A stretch of DNA of 64,000 nt from Turritopsis dohrnii (GCA_027922465.2 BQMF02000059.1:558001-622000); one strand, 5' to 3'. Positions 1-12,790 are shown, numbered from the stretch's first letter. Numbers and translations: made by a program. Notes: generated from the sequence alone by a model not told the origin.

Positions 1-1878
1 TCTGTTGTGGGAAGGTTGAGAAAACACGTATCCTTTTGAGAAAACACCCTTGATGCTTCGTCCTTTGTTTTGAACGTGATCAAGTCTGGATATTTTTTAC
101 CTTTTTTGAAAACCCCTCCGCCGTTTTACGCTAAAAATAATCGATCCAGTTTGAAGCACACTAAATTTGTTGAAGAAGCTATCCACACTTTGCTCACAAA
201 AGGTTGTATCAAAGAAGTAAATTCCAGACCTTAATCCTTTGACCGTTGTAGAGCATCCTAAATTAAGGCTCGTCATCGATTTAAGACACGTAAACAAGTA
301 CATAAAGATTAGTAAGTTTCGCTACGAGGATTTATCAGTATTAGCCGAAATGTTTGATCAAGGCGACTATTTTACCAAGTTTGACCTTTCTTCCGGTTAT
401 CATCATGTTGATATCCACCCAGAGCATTGGAAATACTTAGGATTTTGTTGGGAGTTTCCAAATGGTAAAATTCGTTATTTTATTTTTATGGTGCTTCCGT
501 TTGGCCTTGCATCTGCCTGTTACGTATTTACCAAAATAGTACGTCCACTCGTCAGACGATGGAGGTCGTTGGGCATCCGTAGTATCGTTTATATTGACGA
601 CGGCATAAATGCTAATAGCACTTTTACAGAATGTCTCAATTCATCAAAAATCATCTTTAAAGATTTGTGTAGTTCAGGCTTTGTCATCAACGTTGTTAAA
701 AGCGATTTTACACCAAAGCAAGTTGGAAAGTGGTTAAGGGTTATCGTCGATACATCTGCTATGACCTTCACCGTTCCTAAAAGAAAAATCACAAAATTAA
801 AAGAGAATATTTCCACAATTTTGGGTCAGTCTTTTACAACTGCTAGACAACTTTCAAAGATCGCCGGTCAACTTGCGTCTATGCATCGCGCTATAGGACC
901 ATTAGTGAGGCTTTTCACAAGAAATTTGTATCGAGCAATAGAATCAAGAAGGAGTTGGTTTCATCCTTTAATATTAGACGTTGCTTCCAAAGATGAGCTC
1001 AATTTCTGGTACATTAACGTTGATTCGTACAATGGCTACACATACAAACCCAGGCCTGTGACGGGAAAAATTGTTTTCACTGATGCTAGTAGTACCGGCT
1101 ATGGTGGTTATTTTTGAAAGGTTAAGTCAAAAACTTTGTGCAGGAAAATTTTCTTTAACCGAGCAAACAACAAGTTCTACACTCAGGGAGCTTCTAGCAG
1201 TTAAATATGTCTTATCTAGTTTTCGTCACCAACTTACCTCCGAGTCTGTTAATATTCATTTGGATAGTCTTAACGCGACACGTATTCTTTCCGTTGGTAG
1301 CTGTAAAAAGTATTTACATGATGTGGCTGTCGACATATTCAAATTTTGCTTACAGCATGATATCAAATTAATCCCAAAGTGGATTCCCAGAGAACAAAAC
1401 GTAATTGCTGATAATTTAAGTAAATGCACTGATTCTGACAATTGGGGAATTGATTACACGACTTTTAACACGCTTGATAGATTATATGGCCCTTTCACGG
1501 TCGATAGATTTGCTGACGACAAGAATAGAAAAGTAGAAGTATTCAATTCAAAATTTTATTGTTCTGGCACTTCAGGAGTTGACGCTTTTACTTTAGATTG
1601 GCGTAATGAAAACAATTGGATTTGTCCTCCAGTTAACCTAATCGGTTCTGTCTTTAGGCACATGCGCCTTTGTAGATGCAGTGGTACAGTTTTAGTCCCT
1701 TTGTGGAAATCCGCTTATTTTTGGCCACTGATTTATCCAGACGGCGTTCATCTGGCTTCATTTGTGAAGCATTTCACTGTTGTTAGTCCTTTTTACATTG
1801 CATTTTCTGAAAACACTGTTTTCTCTGGGTACACCAATTTTAACGCCATAGCATTATTTGTATCTTTTTCTGAATAGA
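1..1878 (+). pseudogene. DIRS-type reverse transcriptase-RNase H, frameshifted
   Basis: The RT runs from the left edge to about 1080, with the palm motif VYIDDG near 590-607. RNase H follows, with FTDAS at about 1077-1091, TLRELLA at about 1180-1200 and WIPREQN-AD-LSK at about 1380-1425. The C-terminal extension typical of DIRS/Ngaro polyproteins (GPFTVDRFA, then DAF--DW--E-NW--PP) ends at a stop at 1875-1877. The frame is broken twice. A frame change occurs at about 225-240, just upstream of the conserved PKLRLVIDLRHVN segment. A second break lies in the T-run at about 1111-1115 inside RNase H, where the first frame hits a stop and the next resumes. The copy is therefore not expected to make a functional polyprotein. 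Its start is left of the window. Confidence 0.85.
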
Positions 1879-1967
1879 TACGATTTCTGACTAATCTGTC
1901 TCCTTTCTCGATTAACTATGTTTACTATTAATTACTTAGATAAGACAGACTTTTGGAACCAGATATT

Positions 1968-2225
1968 CCATTCCTGGACGGAAGGAGTTACAGTCTAGGT
2001 TTGTATTTCCTAGACAGGAGGCTTCACAGCCACCAGAATTGTATTCCCTAGACGGGAGGCTTTACAGCCATGATTGGTATTCCCTAGACGGGAGGCTTTA
2101 CAGCCAAGATTCGTATTCCCTAGACGGGAGGCTTTACAGCCGTCATCTGTATTCCCTAGACGGGAGGCTTTACAGCCCAGGTTTGTATTCTTTAAATAGG
2201 AGGCTTTACAGCAAAGAGTTGCAGT
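1968..2225 (+). repeat. 36-bp minisatellite inside the DIRS element
   Basis: A 36-bp unit beginning GTATTCCCTAGACGGGAGGC recurs at 2041, 2077, 2113, 2149 and 2185. More diverged copies lie at about 1968 and 2003. It separates the RT/RNase H frame from the recombinase frame. Because 36 is a multiple of three, one frame stays open and reads YSLDGRLYS over and over. I take that as a consequence of the repeat, not as a gene. Confidence 0.9.
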
Positions 2226-2260
2226 GCATCAAAGTTAATTAATTCATTAATTTTATTTAA

Positions 2261-3319
2261 TTACAGTTTTGTAAAATCGATTCTGGAAGTATTCCTTTTT
2301 CAGGGCGTCGGAACATAGGGATATGGACGGAAGCACAGAATCTTCATAATCAAGATTTGATTTCTTTATCAAATTCATTGCCTAGATTAATTGAATCTGG
2401 CTTAGCATCTTCTACGAATTCCAAATACTTCAACGGTTGGAACCGATGGTGTAATTGGTGCAAAGACAAACAAGAAGTCGACCAACTTCCAGCAAATCCA
2501 TTCCATGTTGCTTTATTCTTAAGTTACGTTTTAACAACCTATAAGACCAAAGGTGCTTTAACCTCGAGTTTCTACGGAACTCGTTGCGGCCACAACATCT
2601 CTGGCCTAATTTCGCCTACCGATAATCCATTCGTTAAACTTGCTTTTGAAGGTGCTTTACGACTCGCATCTTCTGCATTAAAGCATCCAAAGGAACCGAT
2701 TTCACCCGAACTACTTAAAACATTTTTTCATAAATTTAATTGTTTTCCAGTGAACCTGTACAATTTCAGATTCCTGGTAATGTGTTTTCTTGGTTTTGCT
2801 GGATCTTTTAGGATTCAAGAACTCCTTTCTGTTCAATTAAAACATGCAGTTTTTACCGATACTCACATCGAGGTAACATTGGAAAAGTCGAAATGTGATC
2901 AACATAGAGAAGGCAATACTGTTTTTATTTCAAGACTGGAATCCGATTATTGCCCGGTCAAGTTGCTCGAAAAATTTCTTTCCTTGTGCAATGTTAACAA
3001 ATTTTCTGACAAAAATTTTTACTTGATTCCTAGATTATTTAGTTCCAGAAATGGACATGTTGCGTCTAAAAGCCAAGGTATAAGTTACTCTAGAGCACGC
3101 GAGATCTTTATCGAGAAATTGAAAGTGTTTGATTTAGATTACAGAGACTTTGGTTTACACAGCTTGAGATCTGGTGGTGCAACAGCTGCCTCAGCCAACA
3201 ACATTGGTGACAGATTGATATCGAAGCACGGAAGGTGGAGTTCAGAGAAAAGCAAAAATGGATACATAAAAGATTCCTTTAAAGAAAGGTTAAGTATCTC
3301 AAAGTCTTTAGGATTGTAA
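2261..3319 (+). CDS. DIRS tyrosine recombinase
   Basis: The frame is open from 2261 to the stop at 3317-3319. It contains a complete tyrosine recombinase: the first catalytic Arg in FRIQEL (about 2811-2828), the HxxR box as HSLRSGG (about 3160-3180), the second His/Trp box KHGRW (about 3225-3240) and the nucleophilic Tyr in NGYI (about 3257-3268). An N-terminal SAM-like core-binding region precedes it. The enzyme would integrate the circular DNA copy of the retroelement. There is no early ATG in this frame. A polypyrimidine tract and AG at about 2250-2266 look like a 3' splice site, so translation may start in an upstream exon and splice over the minisatellite. The frame is intact, unlike the RT. 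Confidence 0.85.
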   Translation, partial: LQFCKIDSGSIPFSGRRNIGIWTEAQNLHNQDLISLSNSLPRLIESGLASSTNSKYFNGWNRWCNWCKDKQEVDQLPANPFHVALFLSYVLTTYKTKGALTSSFYGTRCGHNISGLISPTDNPFVKLAFEGALRLASSALKHPKEPISPELLKTFFHKFNCFPVNLYNFRFLVMCFLGFAGSFRIQELLSVQLKHAVFTDTHIEVTLEKSKCDQHREGNTVFISRLESDYCPVKLLEKFLSLCNVNKFSDKNFYLIPRLFSSRNGHVASKSQGISYSRAREIFIEKLKVFDLDYRDFGLHSLRSGGATAASANNIGDRLISKHGRWSSEKSKNGYIKDSFKERLSISKSLGL

Positions 3320-4800
3320 TGTACTTTGAGTAAACGGTAATACATAAGCTGCATCTCTACAATCTTTTTCTCTCTCTCGGATTACATGTTGCGAATCCAA
3401 ATACCAAATCATACCGTGAAATGTTGTTGTTTTCTATTTCATGTAATGTGTGTTACCAAGAGGGAAGATTAGTCGGGAAATTCGTTAGCCAGCTTTAGCG
3501 ACATCTCAGTTAAATAAAGCGAGATCCCGGAATGGCAGGCTAGTTTGTTTATCATGTGATTAAAAATATTTTTGAGGCTTTCTTAATAATAGCGAGATCT
3601 CGGCTAACCGTCTAGCCTCCTTTTATGTGATGAACAACTTAGTAAATATTTTGGGCGGAAAAATTTGGATATTTCAATAATATAAAGTCAATAGACATTT
3701 TCATGAATTACGTCATTACAAGCAACGTCTCGTTTTCAAACTGAATATTAATGACGTTTTAAAAGATAAACGACACCTCAGAGAAAATATTTTCAGGAAA
3801 TGCTTTTATTAAGGTTACACACGTAATAACCCATAAACAGAGAAACGAGGCGATAGCTGCAGTGATGAATCCTATTAGCAACATTCCTGACATCAACCAG
3901 CCTGTTGTACGAAAAAAATATAATTGCTGATGAGACTCAATAATTACTTCTGAGATGTAAAACTTTACTTTTATCAAAAGAAACATCATTACTTTGCACG
4001 TTTTTTTCGAATGTTCATGTGAAGTTTCTAATGACTTTGGGGGACATATTCAAGAAGAACTCTACAAAGTTCTATAAACATCCCTACAGATACATAGGGA
4101 ATATAGTTTCGTGTAAACAAAACATGATTTTCCGGAAGGTGGCTAATGAAAAGGCTTTAATCAGCCTTGAGGGTTCAGAAATATAACTTTTGCCTATGCT
4201 TGAGATACTGTCATATTTCACTCCATCACACGATTTTCTAGTCTGGATTATATAAAGAAATATATTAGTCAAACTGTATCAATATTTCACAGTTTCATTA
4301 TTTTTATCCTAAATTCAAGAGTAAAAAAACCTTGAGTTGGTGACGGTAGACGCAAATTTTTGGGCGCATTTGGTTTTTATATTTTCGAAATGCAACTAAA
4401 TTAATTTCCAGTGCATACGTCATTATCAACTATGGCGCAATAATATAACATTCGCTGTTTTTCCTACAAGGTAATCAAGTTTCATAAAGCGACTATGTGC
4501 TAACAAAGCCAAAAAAAAAATCTGTGTATAGCCACGAAACATGCAATTCAGGTTTATTGATACAAAATTTTGTACGTAGAATGGGTAAAAACAACGAAAT
4601 AAATTCCCAATTGCTCGGAAAATACACATATTTGGTTGAATCTTGTGACATAACGACCTACACAGCTACATAAATTGGTTTATGGAACAACATTCATTTA
4701 ACGCTCAGCTCATCATCTTTTTTTTTATCAGATCTTTGATGTACAAATTGAAAATATAATATTCTAAAATAGGATTCGACTAATTTTATTGAATATTTTT
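3320..4800. other. Non-coding left flank of duplicated block 1
   Basis: I see no convincing gene. From about 3440 the sequence matches the left flanks of block 2 (from about 19480) and block 3 (from about 50730). Shared landmarks are the AGCGAGATC-type stretch, the segment around 3640-3760, and the TTTCTAGTCTGG segment at about 4235. At 4311-4375 the text runs without interruption from AAATTCAAGAGTAAA into GGTAGACGCAAA, whereas block 2 carries about 1.7 kb at that point. Confidence 0.6.
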
Positions 4801-4859
4801 AAGTTTGCTTCAATTTGATAAAAAATCCATTCAGTTTCTATACGTAGGTGCGAGCAAAA

Positions 4860-6157
4860 CATTACCTCGATTTTTGTTTCTGATAGGGGCGATAGAGATA
4901 AGGTTTTAGAAATGTACTTCCGCTTTATCTGACTACTCAACCGAATTAAAGAAAATTTTAAAGATTTAGCAAAGGGAAAAATATTTTGAGCATAACCATC
5001 TACAGTAGCTGATGAAAGATATAGGTATGTTCTTATGAGCTTTTTTCTAACATTTCACAATCACATCAAAATTTCGATTTCTTAACCAGTGAAAAGTTTC
5101 ATCATATTGTACGTCATGTAATATTAATCACATCTTAAGTTATTGCAATAGGAATTGTTAGCAACTATCTTATTACATCATAAACATACACTGTATAATT
5201 TAAATATAACATCTTTAAAGTGAGAGATCTTGGAAACTAAAGAGAACTATGAAATACTGAAAAGAGACTTGCCAAATAACTTTTGAAACTTTATCACGTT
5301 TGTAGATATCATTATGCAGGAATTCCTTAAGGGACTAAGTTATCCCAGTAAAAGATAAAAAAAAGACCGGCAACAAAATTGAAGTTTTGGAAATGTACTT
5401 CCGCTTAGCCTGACTATTCAAACGTATATTAAATGAAATTTTAAAGATGTAAAAAAGAGAATACATTTTGTGCAAAACTTAACGGCATCTAATGAAAGAT
5501 ATAGGTAAATTCTTATGACGTTTTCTCTAGCATTCCATAATGACATCAAAATTTCGATGACTTAACCAGTGATAAGTTTCACCATTTAGTAAGTCATGTA
5601 ATATTAATCATATTTTAAGTTATTGCAAATAAAACGCGTTAGCTACTACCTCATTACGTCATAAATATTCACTGCATAATTTAAATTTAATATCTTAAAA
5701 TTGAGACATTTCGGAAACTAGACAGAATTATGAAATGCTGTAAAAGACCTTTAGAAACTGTAAGAGCTTTTTCATATTTATGAATATCATTTTGGATGTA
5801 GGAATCACTTTAAGGGAATAAAGGATGTCAGTTACAAAAATCCAAAAAGCAAGCCGGTAACAAAATTAAGGTTTTGGAAATGTACTTCCGCTTAGTCTGG
5901 CTACTCAACCGTATATTGAATGAATTTTAAGGATCTAGAAAAGGGAAATACATTTTGAGTATATTAACTATTACTAGCAGCTGATGAAAGATATAGGTAA
6001 GTTTTTATAAGCTCTTTTCTAACATTTCAGAATGACATCAAAGATTCCATTTCTTAACCAGTAAGAAGTTTCACCATTCAGCAAATCATATAGGTACAAT
6101 ACTAATCATATCTTAATTTATTTGAAAGAAGAAGTGTTAGTTACTAATAGTAAATAT

Positions 6158-6213
<56 letters not shown>

Positions 6214-7000
6214 CTAAATTTGACATCTCGAAAGTGAAATGTCTTGGAAACTAGAGAGAATTATGAAATACTATTAAGAGTTTTTTTAAATAGCTTTTGG
6301 AGCTTTCTCATATTTATGAATATCACTTTGGATGTAGGAATCCGCTTAAGGTAATAGGAGATCTCAATTAAAGAAAAGAAAAGAAAAACACAGACTGGTA
6401 ACAAAATTGAGATTTTAGAAATATACTTCCGGTTAGTCTGACTGCTCAACCGTATATTAGCTAAATGAAACTTCAATGATTAATCAAAAGGAAATATATC
6501 TTGATTATAACTATCTGCAGCAGTTGATGAAAAGATATAGGTGAGTTCTTATGAGCTTTATCAGCATTTCATAATGATATCAAAATTCCGATTTTTTAAC
6601 CAGTGAGAGGTTTCATCATTTTGTAGGTCATAAAGGTGCAATAATAATCGCACCTAATTTGTTGCAATAAAAAAAGGTTAGCTACTAATTTATTAAATCA
6701 TAAATATTGACTGTATAATTTACATCTAACATCTTAAAAGTGAGATGTCTTGGAAACTAGAGAGAATTTTGAGATACTGTAAAAAGTCTTTTGAAACAAC
6801 CTTTAGAGCTTTCTCATATTTGTGAATATCATTTTTGAACTAGGGATTTCTTTTAGGGAATAAGGGATCCCATTTAAAAAGTAAAAAACACATAAGCCAA
6901 ATCGGTGACAAAACTGGGGCTTGGGAAATGTACTTTCGCTTAGTCACACTACTTAACCGTATACTAAATGAAATTTTAAAGAATTTGAAATTTATGGACT
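4860..7000. repeat. ~0.5 kb tandem repeat upstream of gene 1, five copies
   Basis: A segment recognisable by GAAATGTACTTCCGCTTA, followed by a CAACCGTATATT-like stretch and GATGAAAGATATAGGTA, recurs at about 4912, 5393, 5880, 6421 and 6928. The spacings are about 481, 487, 541 and 507 bp. The same repeat lies upstream of genes 2 and 3. The copies are clearly diverged. None has a long conserved frame, so this is satellite-like DNA. Confidence 0.85.
6162..6211. repeat. (TA)n microsatellite
   Basis: About 50 bp of pure TA dinucleotide inside the fourth copy of the ~0.5 kb repeat. It accounts for the longer spacing of that copy. Confidence 0.97.
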
Positions 7001-9126
7001 TTAAATTCTGCAGATTTACTTTCAGGAATGAGTAATTAAATCTACGGAATAATCTTTCGTCGCATAAACCTACACGAATTTCGGGTTTTACGCAGCTTTT
7101 TTCTCTGAACATATTGTAATTTGGACAAATATAACAGAGATTAGTTAACATTAAACATAATGTTTTCTTTCTAGTCAGAAGTTATTTAAATCGTAAAACT
7201 CGTATAGCGCTCATTGAAGCATCAAAATTATTTTTGGAGTCAAGAGCGCACTATCAATTAGGGACGCTTTCATTTAAAAAACCCTCTCATTGAGGAGAAC
7301 CAACGAATCAACAATAAAACAATGCAAATTTCTTAGATTGTTGATCATCTTCCATATTGCAATCCTTTGTAGATAAGAAATATATAGTCTCACGCAATTC
7401 CAGTAACAATCGTTTTGAAGAAAAGTATGAAGTACGCAATAAATTAAGAACATTGAAGATTATTTTTTGCAAATGAGATGTGGACAAAATTAAAGGGCGT
7501 ACTAAATTAGGATAATTACGGTAATGCTTGTGCTGTTGGAAGAACAGTAACTAAAAAACATGAATTTAAATTGTTTTTTTTTTCAATTTAACTTTCATGA
7601 ATCAGCTTCATAAGCCATTTCGCGTGGGATAGACTTTCGCGGATCCGCACTATAATCCTTTAGTTGGGGATTTACTTTTACGAAAATGACGGAAAAACGC
7701 GAAAAATTCTCGCTGCGAACCTTCTCCCGGTAAAGTAATTTATCATTGAAGCATTATCTGGCAAATATGGCATTATAAAATATGTTTCTTTGTCCAATAG
7801 TTTAATAAAGTGATCACCATCATTCACAGCAAAACGAAATGAATAACAATGACCAATTGACGTATAAGTTGCCATAACAGTTTACAAGTGCTAAAAATTT
7901 TGCATGGATTAATTAAAAGAACTTTGAACCAGTTTTTGCAATTGAAATGACATAAGCATGTCTCACAACACAGTACACGATAATATGTCAACTAAAAGGT
8001 AATAATATAGCAACAAAGCCGTTCAAAACAAATCATTTTATTCACAGTAAGTGAATTTGATACAAACTTACACAAGGTGCATAAAGACAGGGATCAACTA
8101 GGCGTACAATTCTTTGTTGCGACAAAGCTACTATTGTTGTGCTGTCAAAGCTTTACTTATATTTCCTTTCTTCATGCAACAGCTACAAAGGGATCAATGG
8201 TCTAATTTAATTAGGAAAAGTAGAAATAGCTTTATTATCCAGCACAAATAAGTAATCACTCTAAAACCAACAATATTCAGCGAGATACAAAGTAATACAA
8301 AGTGATCCGGTGTCACATAGTATTATTGAATGTACAGAATGTTAGTTTATGCTGGTTTGCAAAGCCAATAAATTCATTCAACGACTAGTCTACACGAAGT
8401 AAAAGCCCAAGTGACAAATTGTACTTTTATGTTACCTTAAGATTATTAGATACAATATGGGTCTCAAAAACTGTTACGCACAATTCGAATTAAATTTTAA
8501 ACTGAAATAACTGGATAATGGTAATAAATTTTACATCGCTGCATAAGAAATTTTATCACCTTTCTAATGATATAAGAACTGAAAATTGAAAAGATGTTTA
8601 GAAAACGCAAATTCCTTCAGTTCAAGAGAGCGTAAAGCGTTCTCCAGCTCACAAGTATGTTTTCAATTTGTGATTCTTATATATCAATGAAATGCTGGAA
8701 AAATTTCCTATCTAACGATTTAAGAAGTATTATCATAATCCGGTTACTTCAATTTTGAATTTAATTTGAATTGTGTATAATAGTTTTTAAGGCTGATACT
8801 GTATTGAAAAGTTCTAAATGTTCATTATCATTTCCTAGCTTAACTACGCTTTGTCTAAAAAGTATCATGTCATGTTTCATTTTTATGTCTGTTCATAGAA
8901 ACTAACTTTGACCGTCAAAAACCTTTATCCATTTCTCATGAACAAACAAATGCAATTGTGTTACATAATTATTTCAAATCAAGTACTGAGAATGACTTTT
9001 CATATTATTTTCAACACTATAATTCTCTAAAGAAAAACCTGTTTGAGAATGGTATTTGTAAAATTGGTCTATCTCTTACAATTAATCTTATTTTGAAAGA
9101 AATTGCGAAATTTAATTTTTTAGATC
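7000..9126. other. Upstream non-coding region of gene 1
   Basis: No supported gene. The last ~700 bp are homologous to the sequence before genes 2 and 3, so a promoter and first non-coding exon probably lie here. Directly before the ATG at 9127 is a pyrimidine run and AG (AATTTTTTAG at about 9114-9123). All three genes share it, and it looks like a 3' splice site of a 5'UTR intron. I could not pinpoint a TATA box or transcription start. Confidence 0.5.
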
Positions 9127-9966
9127 ATGAAGATTATCATTAGCGTTTTGTGCTTTTATGTTGTTGCGACAGTCGTTGCTATTGACATCAAACATGGGCC
9201 TCATGGAGCAGAAGGGAGGTGTGGAGTTGCGGTTAGAGACCGTAGACACCGCTTTAACAAAAATGAAATAGACGCATATGATGCCATGCTGAAATCAGTG
9301 GGAAAAGATAATATAGTTAAAGATGGAAACACAAAAGTCTTAAATCATGCTCACATCATTTCTTGGGGAAATATTTTCAAAAGAATATTTGAAAAATTTC
9401 CTGCTACCGATGAAGTTTATAATGGTCAAATTCGTGCATGGAAGAGTGATGTGACAGAAATGATAACTGACTTACACGAAATCGATAAAGGATGGTATCT
9501 GTTCAATACATTCCAAAATTACAAATACAGAAGTGGTAAAAAACCATATCCAGCATTTGAAAAAGCAAATACAAATAACCAGGCAGAATGCATTCATTAC
9601 ATCAGAAGCCTGCCAGATGAATTTAGTAATGCTGATTCAATCATAGAAACGGTCGTCGAATTCTGTAGGTGTGCTTACAGTTCACCAGCAAACATTCGGC
9701 CTGGTTTCGCCACAACAAATGAAGATATCGATAATGCCATGGATCCATTAGTGCCAGAAGGTGAGGATATGTCGAGACCAGGACATTTCAGGAGATTCAC
9801 TCAACGTGGATTATATTTGAGAGAGAAGTTCCATACCGATGCGAAGTTTTATCCTGAACGACTTGGTGGTGGATACGAGACTTCCGACGTGCCACTGGTG
9901 ACAAGTGGCGGAAATGGGGCTAGTGGAAGTGGTTCAAAATGGCCTAAACCACCAGCTGTGCCGTAA
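9127..9966 (+). CDS. Secreted protein of unknown family, copy 1 (279 aa)
   Basis: The 279-residue protein starts with a clear signal peptide (residues 1-18, hydrophobic core IIISVLCFYVVATVV, probable cleavage after VVA). The mature chain has four cysteines: one in GRCGVAV, one in AECIHYIR and two in FCRCAYSS. This suggests disulphides and an extracellular role. Other recognisable stretches are SWGNIF-RIFEKFPATD, NIRPGFATTNEDID, a GEDMSRPGHFRRFT segment near residue 215, and a Gly/Ser-rich tail ending KWPKPPAVP. I recognise no domain and assign no function. The ATG is the only sensible start and lies 3 bases after a splice-acceptor-like AG, so the coding region appears to be one exon. Copies 2 and 3 are close paralogues on the same strand. 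Confidence 0.85.
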   Translation: MKIIISVLCFYVVATVVAIDIKHGPHGAEGRCGVAVRDRRHRFNKNEIDAYDAMLKSVGKDNIVKDGNTKVLNHAHIISWGNIFKRIFEKFPATDEVYNGQIRAWKSDVTEMITDLHEIDKGWYLFNTFQNYKYRSGKKPYPAFEKANTNNQAECIHYIRSLPDEFSNADSIIETVVEFCRCAYSSPANIRPGFATTNEDIDNAMDPLVPEGEDMSRPGHFRRFTQRGLYLREKFHTDAKFYPERLGGGYETSDVPLVTSGGNGASGSGSKWPKPPAVP

Positions 9967-12790
9967 ATTTCGCAGAGTTGAGATTGTAGAAAACATTGCA
10001 TTTCGTCATTTTTGTACTTGAAATGAGAAACTGAATCGCAGCTTAATGACAATATTGTAGAAATGGTGTCAAATCATTGCGATTAAGCAGCAATGTTTAT
10101 TAAATGTTAGATAAATTTTGATTAATACCCACAATCATACTTTATTATTCATAGAATATATTCCTTAAACTGCAGAAAAAGAGTGATTCTGTTTCTACTG
10201 AACAAGGAAAATCATATGATGTTCATACATCATAAAGGTTTTCTTTGCGTACAATACCAATTATTTAAATTGGATTCTCTGGAGTACTTAAAAGTGTTAG
10301 AATTGAGTTTCAAAATTTTATTTCGAAATCTTATCTAAATTTAAGAAATTATTGCGATTTGGCAACAGTTTTTGTAATAATGTTGAAGTTCGAAATTTCG
10401 TTGGTGTGTTGGCAATCTGGTCAGTAAAATACAAGAAAAATGAAAGGGTGCAAACAATCCATTTCAGAAAGCTTTTTCAATGTACAAGGTCCAAAAGTTT
10501 AATTACATTTTATTGGTTTCTCAACCATATTTCTATGTAAGATTGAATCGAAAAAATCGGTAAATGTATTTTTTATCGCAGATGTCAATAAATCAAAGCA
10601 GAGTCTTTGATGACCTCTTCTTCGTGAACGAATTATTCCAAAATTTACCAATATAAAGTGAATATGTCACAAACAATCTTTCTGTTAATTTTTAAGATCA
10701 ACGACTCTGATTACTAAAAGATCATATTCAAACATTTGCTTAAATAAATATCAAAAGGAATAACCAAGCTAACATTTTTTTATATCTATGTATCTATAAA
10801 AATCTTTAATAACATAAAACAAGCTGCCCTTATGGGCAGAAGGATTTCTGCTCTAATATTTGCTGAAAATGCACATAAATGCAAAAACAGCAGCATTGAT
10901 CGGTTTCCCAACCTTGACAAACTTTTCAATTATTTTGACAAACATCAACTTAAACGAAATGTAAACCTTGAAATGTGAAACTATTTTAATTTATGGGTTC
11001 TTTTTAATCCCACTTTTCTTGTTGTTTATTGTCACCTAATTTCACCCTGTATTAAGTTTATGTGCAGGTCTGTATATGCTCAGGTCGCCCTGACATCATC
11101 ATGTGGGGAGCATCATCACAACAAAGCAGCGCATAGCCGTCTAAACCTCAAATGAAATCTGCCTCCTTCACTTTTCAAAATGGCATGTCTGTTTCAAAGA
11201 TAAGAATAGGCAGGTTACCATCATATTCTTAGGGCAGACAGAGATAGTGGGAGGAGAGGGTGTAAGCCAAATATATTTGTTCACACCCAATCTCATGCAA
11301 ACGCCGTTGTTTTACAACACCGACACTTTTGGTTGAGTTATATGGAAAAGTTCATATTTTAGTTAATTTCTTTGGGTTCGAACACTTTCCCCTCAAATTA
11401 CTTGAACAAAAAAGAAATTATGTACCAGCGGATACGAAAAAACAAGAAACAAAAGAAAAGTAACAATTTGATATCATACTTTATAAATTTTGATACAAAT
11501 ATAAATTAAGTGAGTTGATTGACAGCATTATTTACTCCAAAAGCGAGAGACAAAACGAGTTGACGGTTTATATCGAAAAGATATCATCATTAAATCAGAT
11601 CTTTCTTCTGGAAACAATAATCCGGTTTCCCGATTGTTGAAACAGCCTTTGTAATCATTATCTTGATTGAATACATCTATACAGGAATTTGAACCACTTC
11701 ATCAATGTCTTCAAAGTTCCGTGTGTGACGAACAAACGAGCTGCACACAGTAGTATACATTGTGACATACAAATGATATACAGCACGGACGATTATCTAT
11801 TTCTCTGTATCGGAGGATATATCTGGTACGCATGCTTAAAATACAATATGGTGGCTTTAATCAACAATATCATTCGGTAATAAACGTCACATTTTGCTCT
11901 AACACAGTTCGTCAACATTTGCATACACACATCAGTTCTTGCAATTGCACTTCACCGATTACAGCTACAACGGAGATTTAACTTTTATCTTACAAAGACA
12001 TTCAATAATTTACCAATTCTTTTGAATAAATACTAAAATTGATTAAATTAGTCAAAATTAATCCCCTATATTATCCAATTAAAAAATAGAGAGGGTGACA
12101 CAATCACTAACTCACAATTTTTACTATACTAACAAACACTGAAGACAAAATGTAGATTTTCTGGAAGTGCATTTTAAATCTTTATGTATATTTTAACTCT
12201 GATGATTACTTGCGTTGCTATCTTGTTTGGTAACCTAAAATACATCTAAACCAACGCGAAAAGATCATCATTCAACAGTGCAAAATTATTTCTTTTCTGT
12301 GTGGGCTATTGGAACGTATGTTAAATGACAAATGATGATCGGCTGACGTTAGTTTAACATACAAATGCAATATGATCATAAAATGCTACACACTGTGAAT
12401 ATACAGGAAGTAAAAATAGTAAGACAAGTTGCGAAATACTGAAAAGGCAAAAAATATTTTCAAATTCATCTGCAAATAACCAAAAAACTTCAAGAAAAAT
12501 CAATTTTACAATTTAAACAGCACAAAAATATTTTAAACAATGCACAAAGACAACTAAAACAACGGAGCCAGATAAATATACTTAATGAGACCTAATGAGA
12601 TCAAACAGGCTATACCTGCCTTTCATTCCATTTCATACACAAAGAACATGTATCTGTCCCTGCTGTAGACACATACATAAAACACACACATACCACACCC
12701 TACACACACCACACACACAGCCACAGAATCTTGTCAACAGCTTTCCATGGTCATGTACAACTTCCACCATTTCATACCATTGTCTTTAAC
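9967..12790. other. 3' flank of gene 1 and intergenic DNA
   Basis: The first ~850 bp match the downstream flanks of genes 2 and 3. An AATAAA inside GTCAATAAATCA near 10583 is conserved at 29587 and 57612 and is a candidate polyadenylation signal. After about 10850 I see no gene. A CA-rich stretch lies at about 12670-12720. Confidence 0.5.

Larger units (their letters stand above)
1..3320 (+). mobile_element. DIRS-order retrotransposon (DIRS/Ngaro-like), left end outside window
   Basis: The order is reverse transcriptase, RNase H, a 36-bp minisatellite, then a tyrosine recombinase, all on the plus strand. This combination of RT with a tyrosine recombinase in place of a DDE integrase defines the DIRS order. 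The left end is cut by the window. I could not define the terminal repeats: DIRS elements use inverted and internal complementary repeats, PAT and Ngaro use split direct repeats. No methyltransferase domain is visible, which leans towards Ngaro-like but does not decide. The right boundary is set at the recombinase stop codon and is only approximate. Confidence 0.85.

Noticed and set aside
2039..2242. ORF reading YSLDGRLYS again and again
   Set aside because: It is the 36-bp minisatellite read in one frame; the period is a multiple of three, so the frame stays open without selection.
6840..7151. 103-codon minus-strand frame in the 0.5 kb repeat
   Set aside because: Sister repeats do not keep the frame, and similar short frames appear at other copies with different lengths.
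12595..12789. Plus-strand frame rich in His and Thr
   Set aside because: It is the CA-rich low-complexity stretch at 12670-12720.
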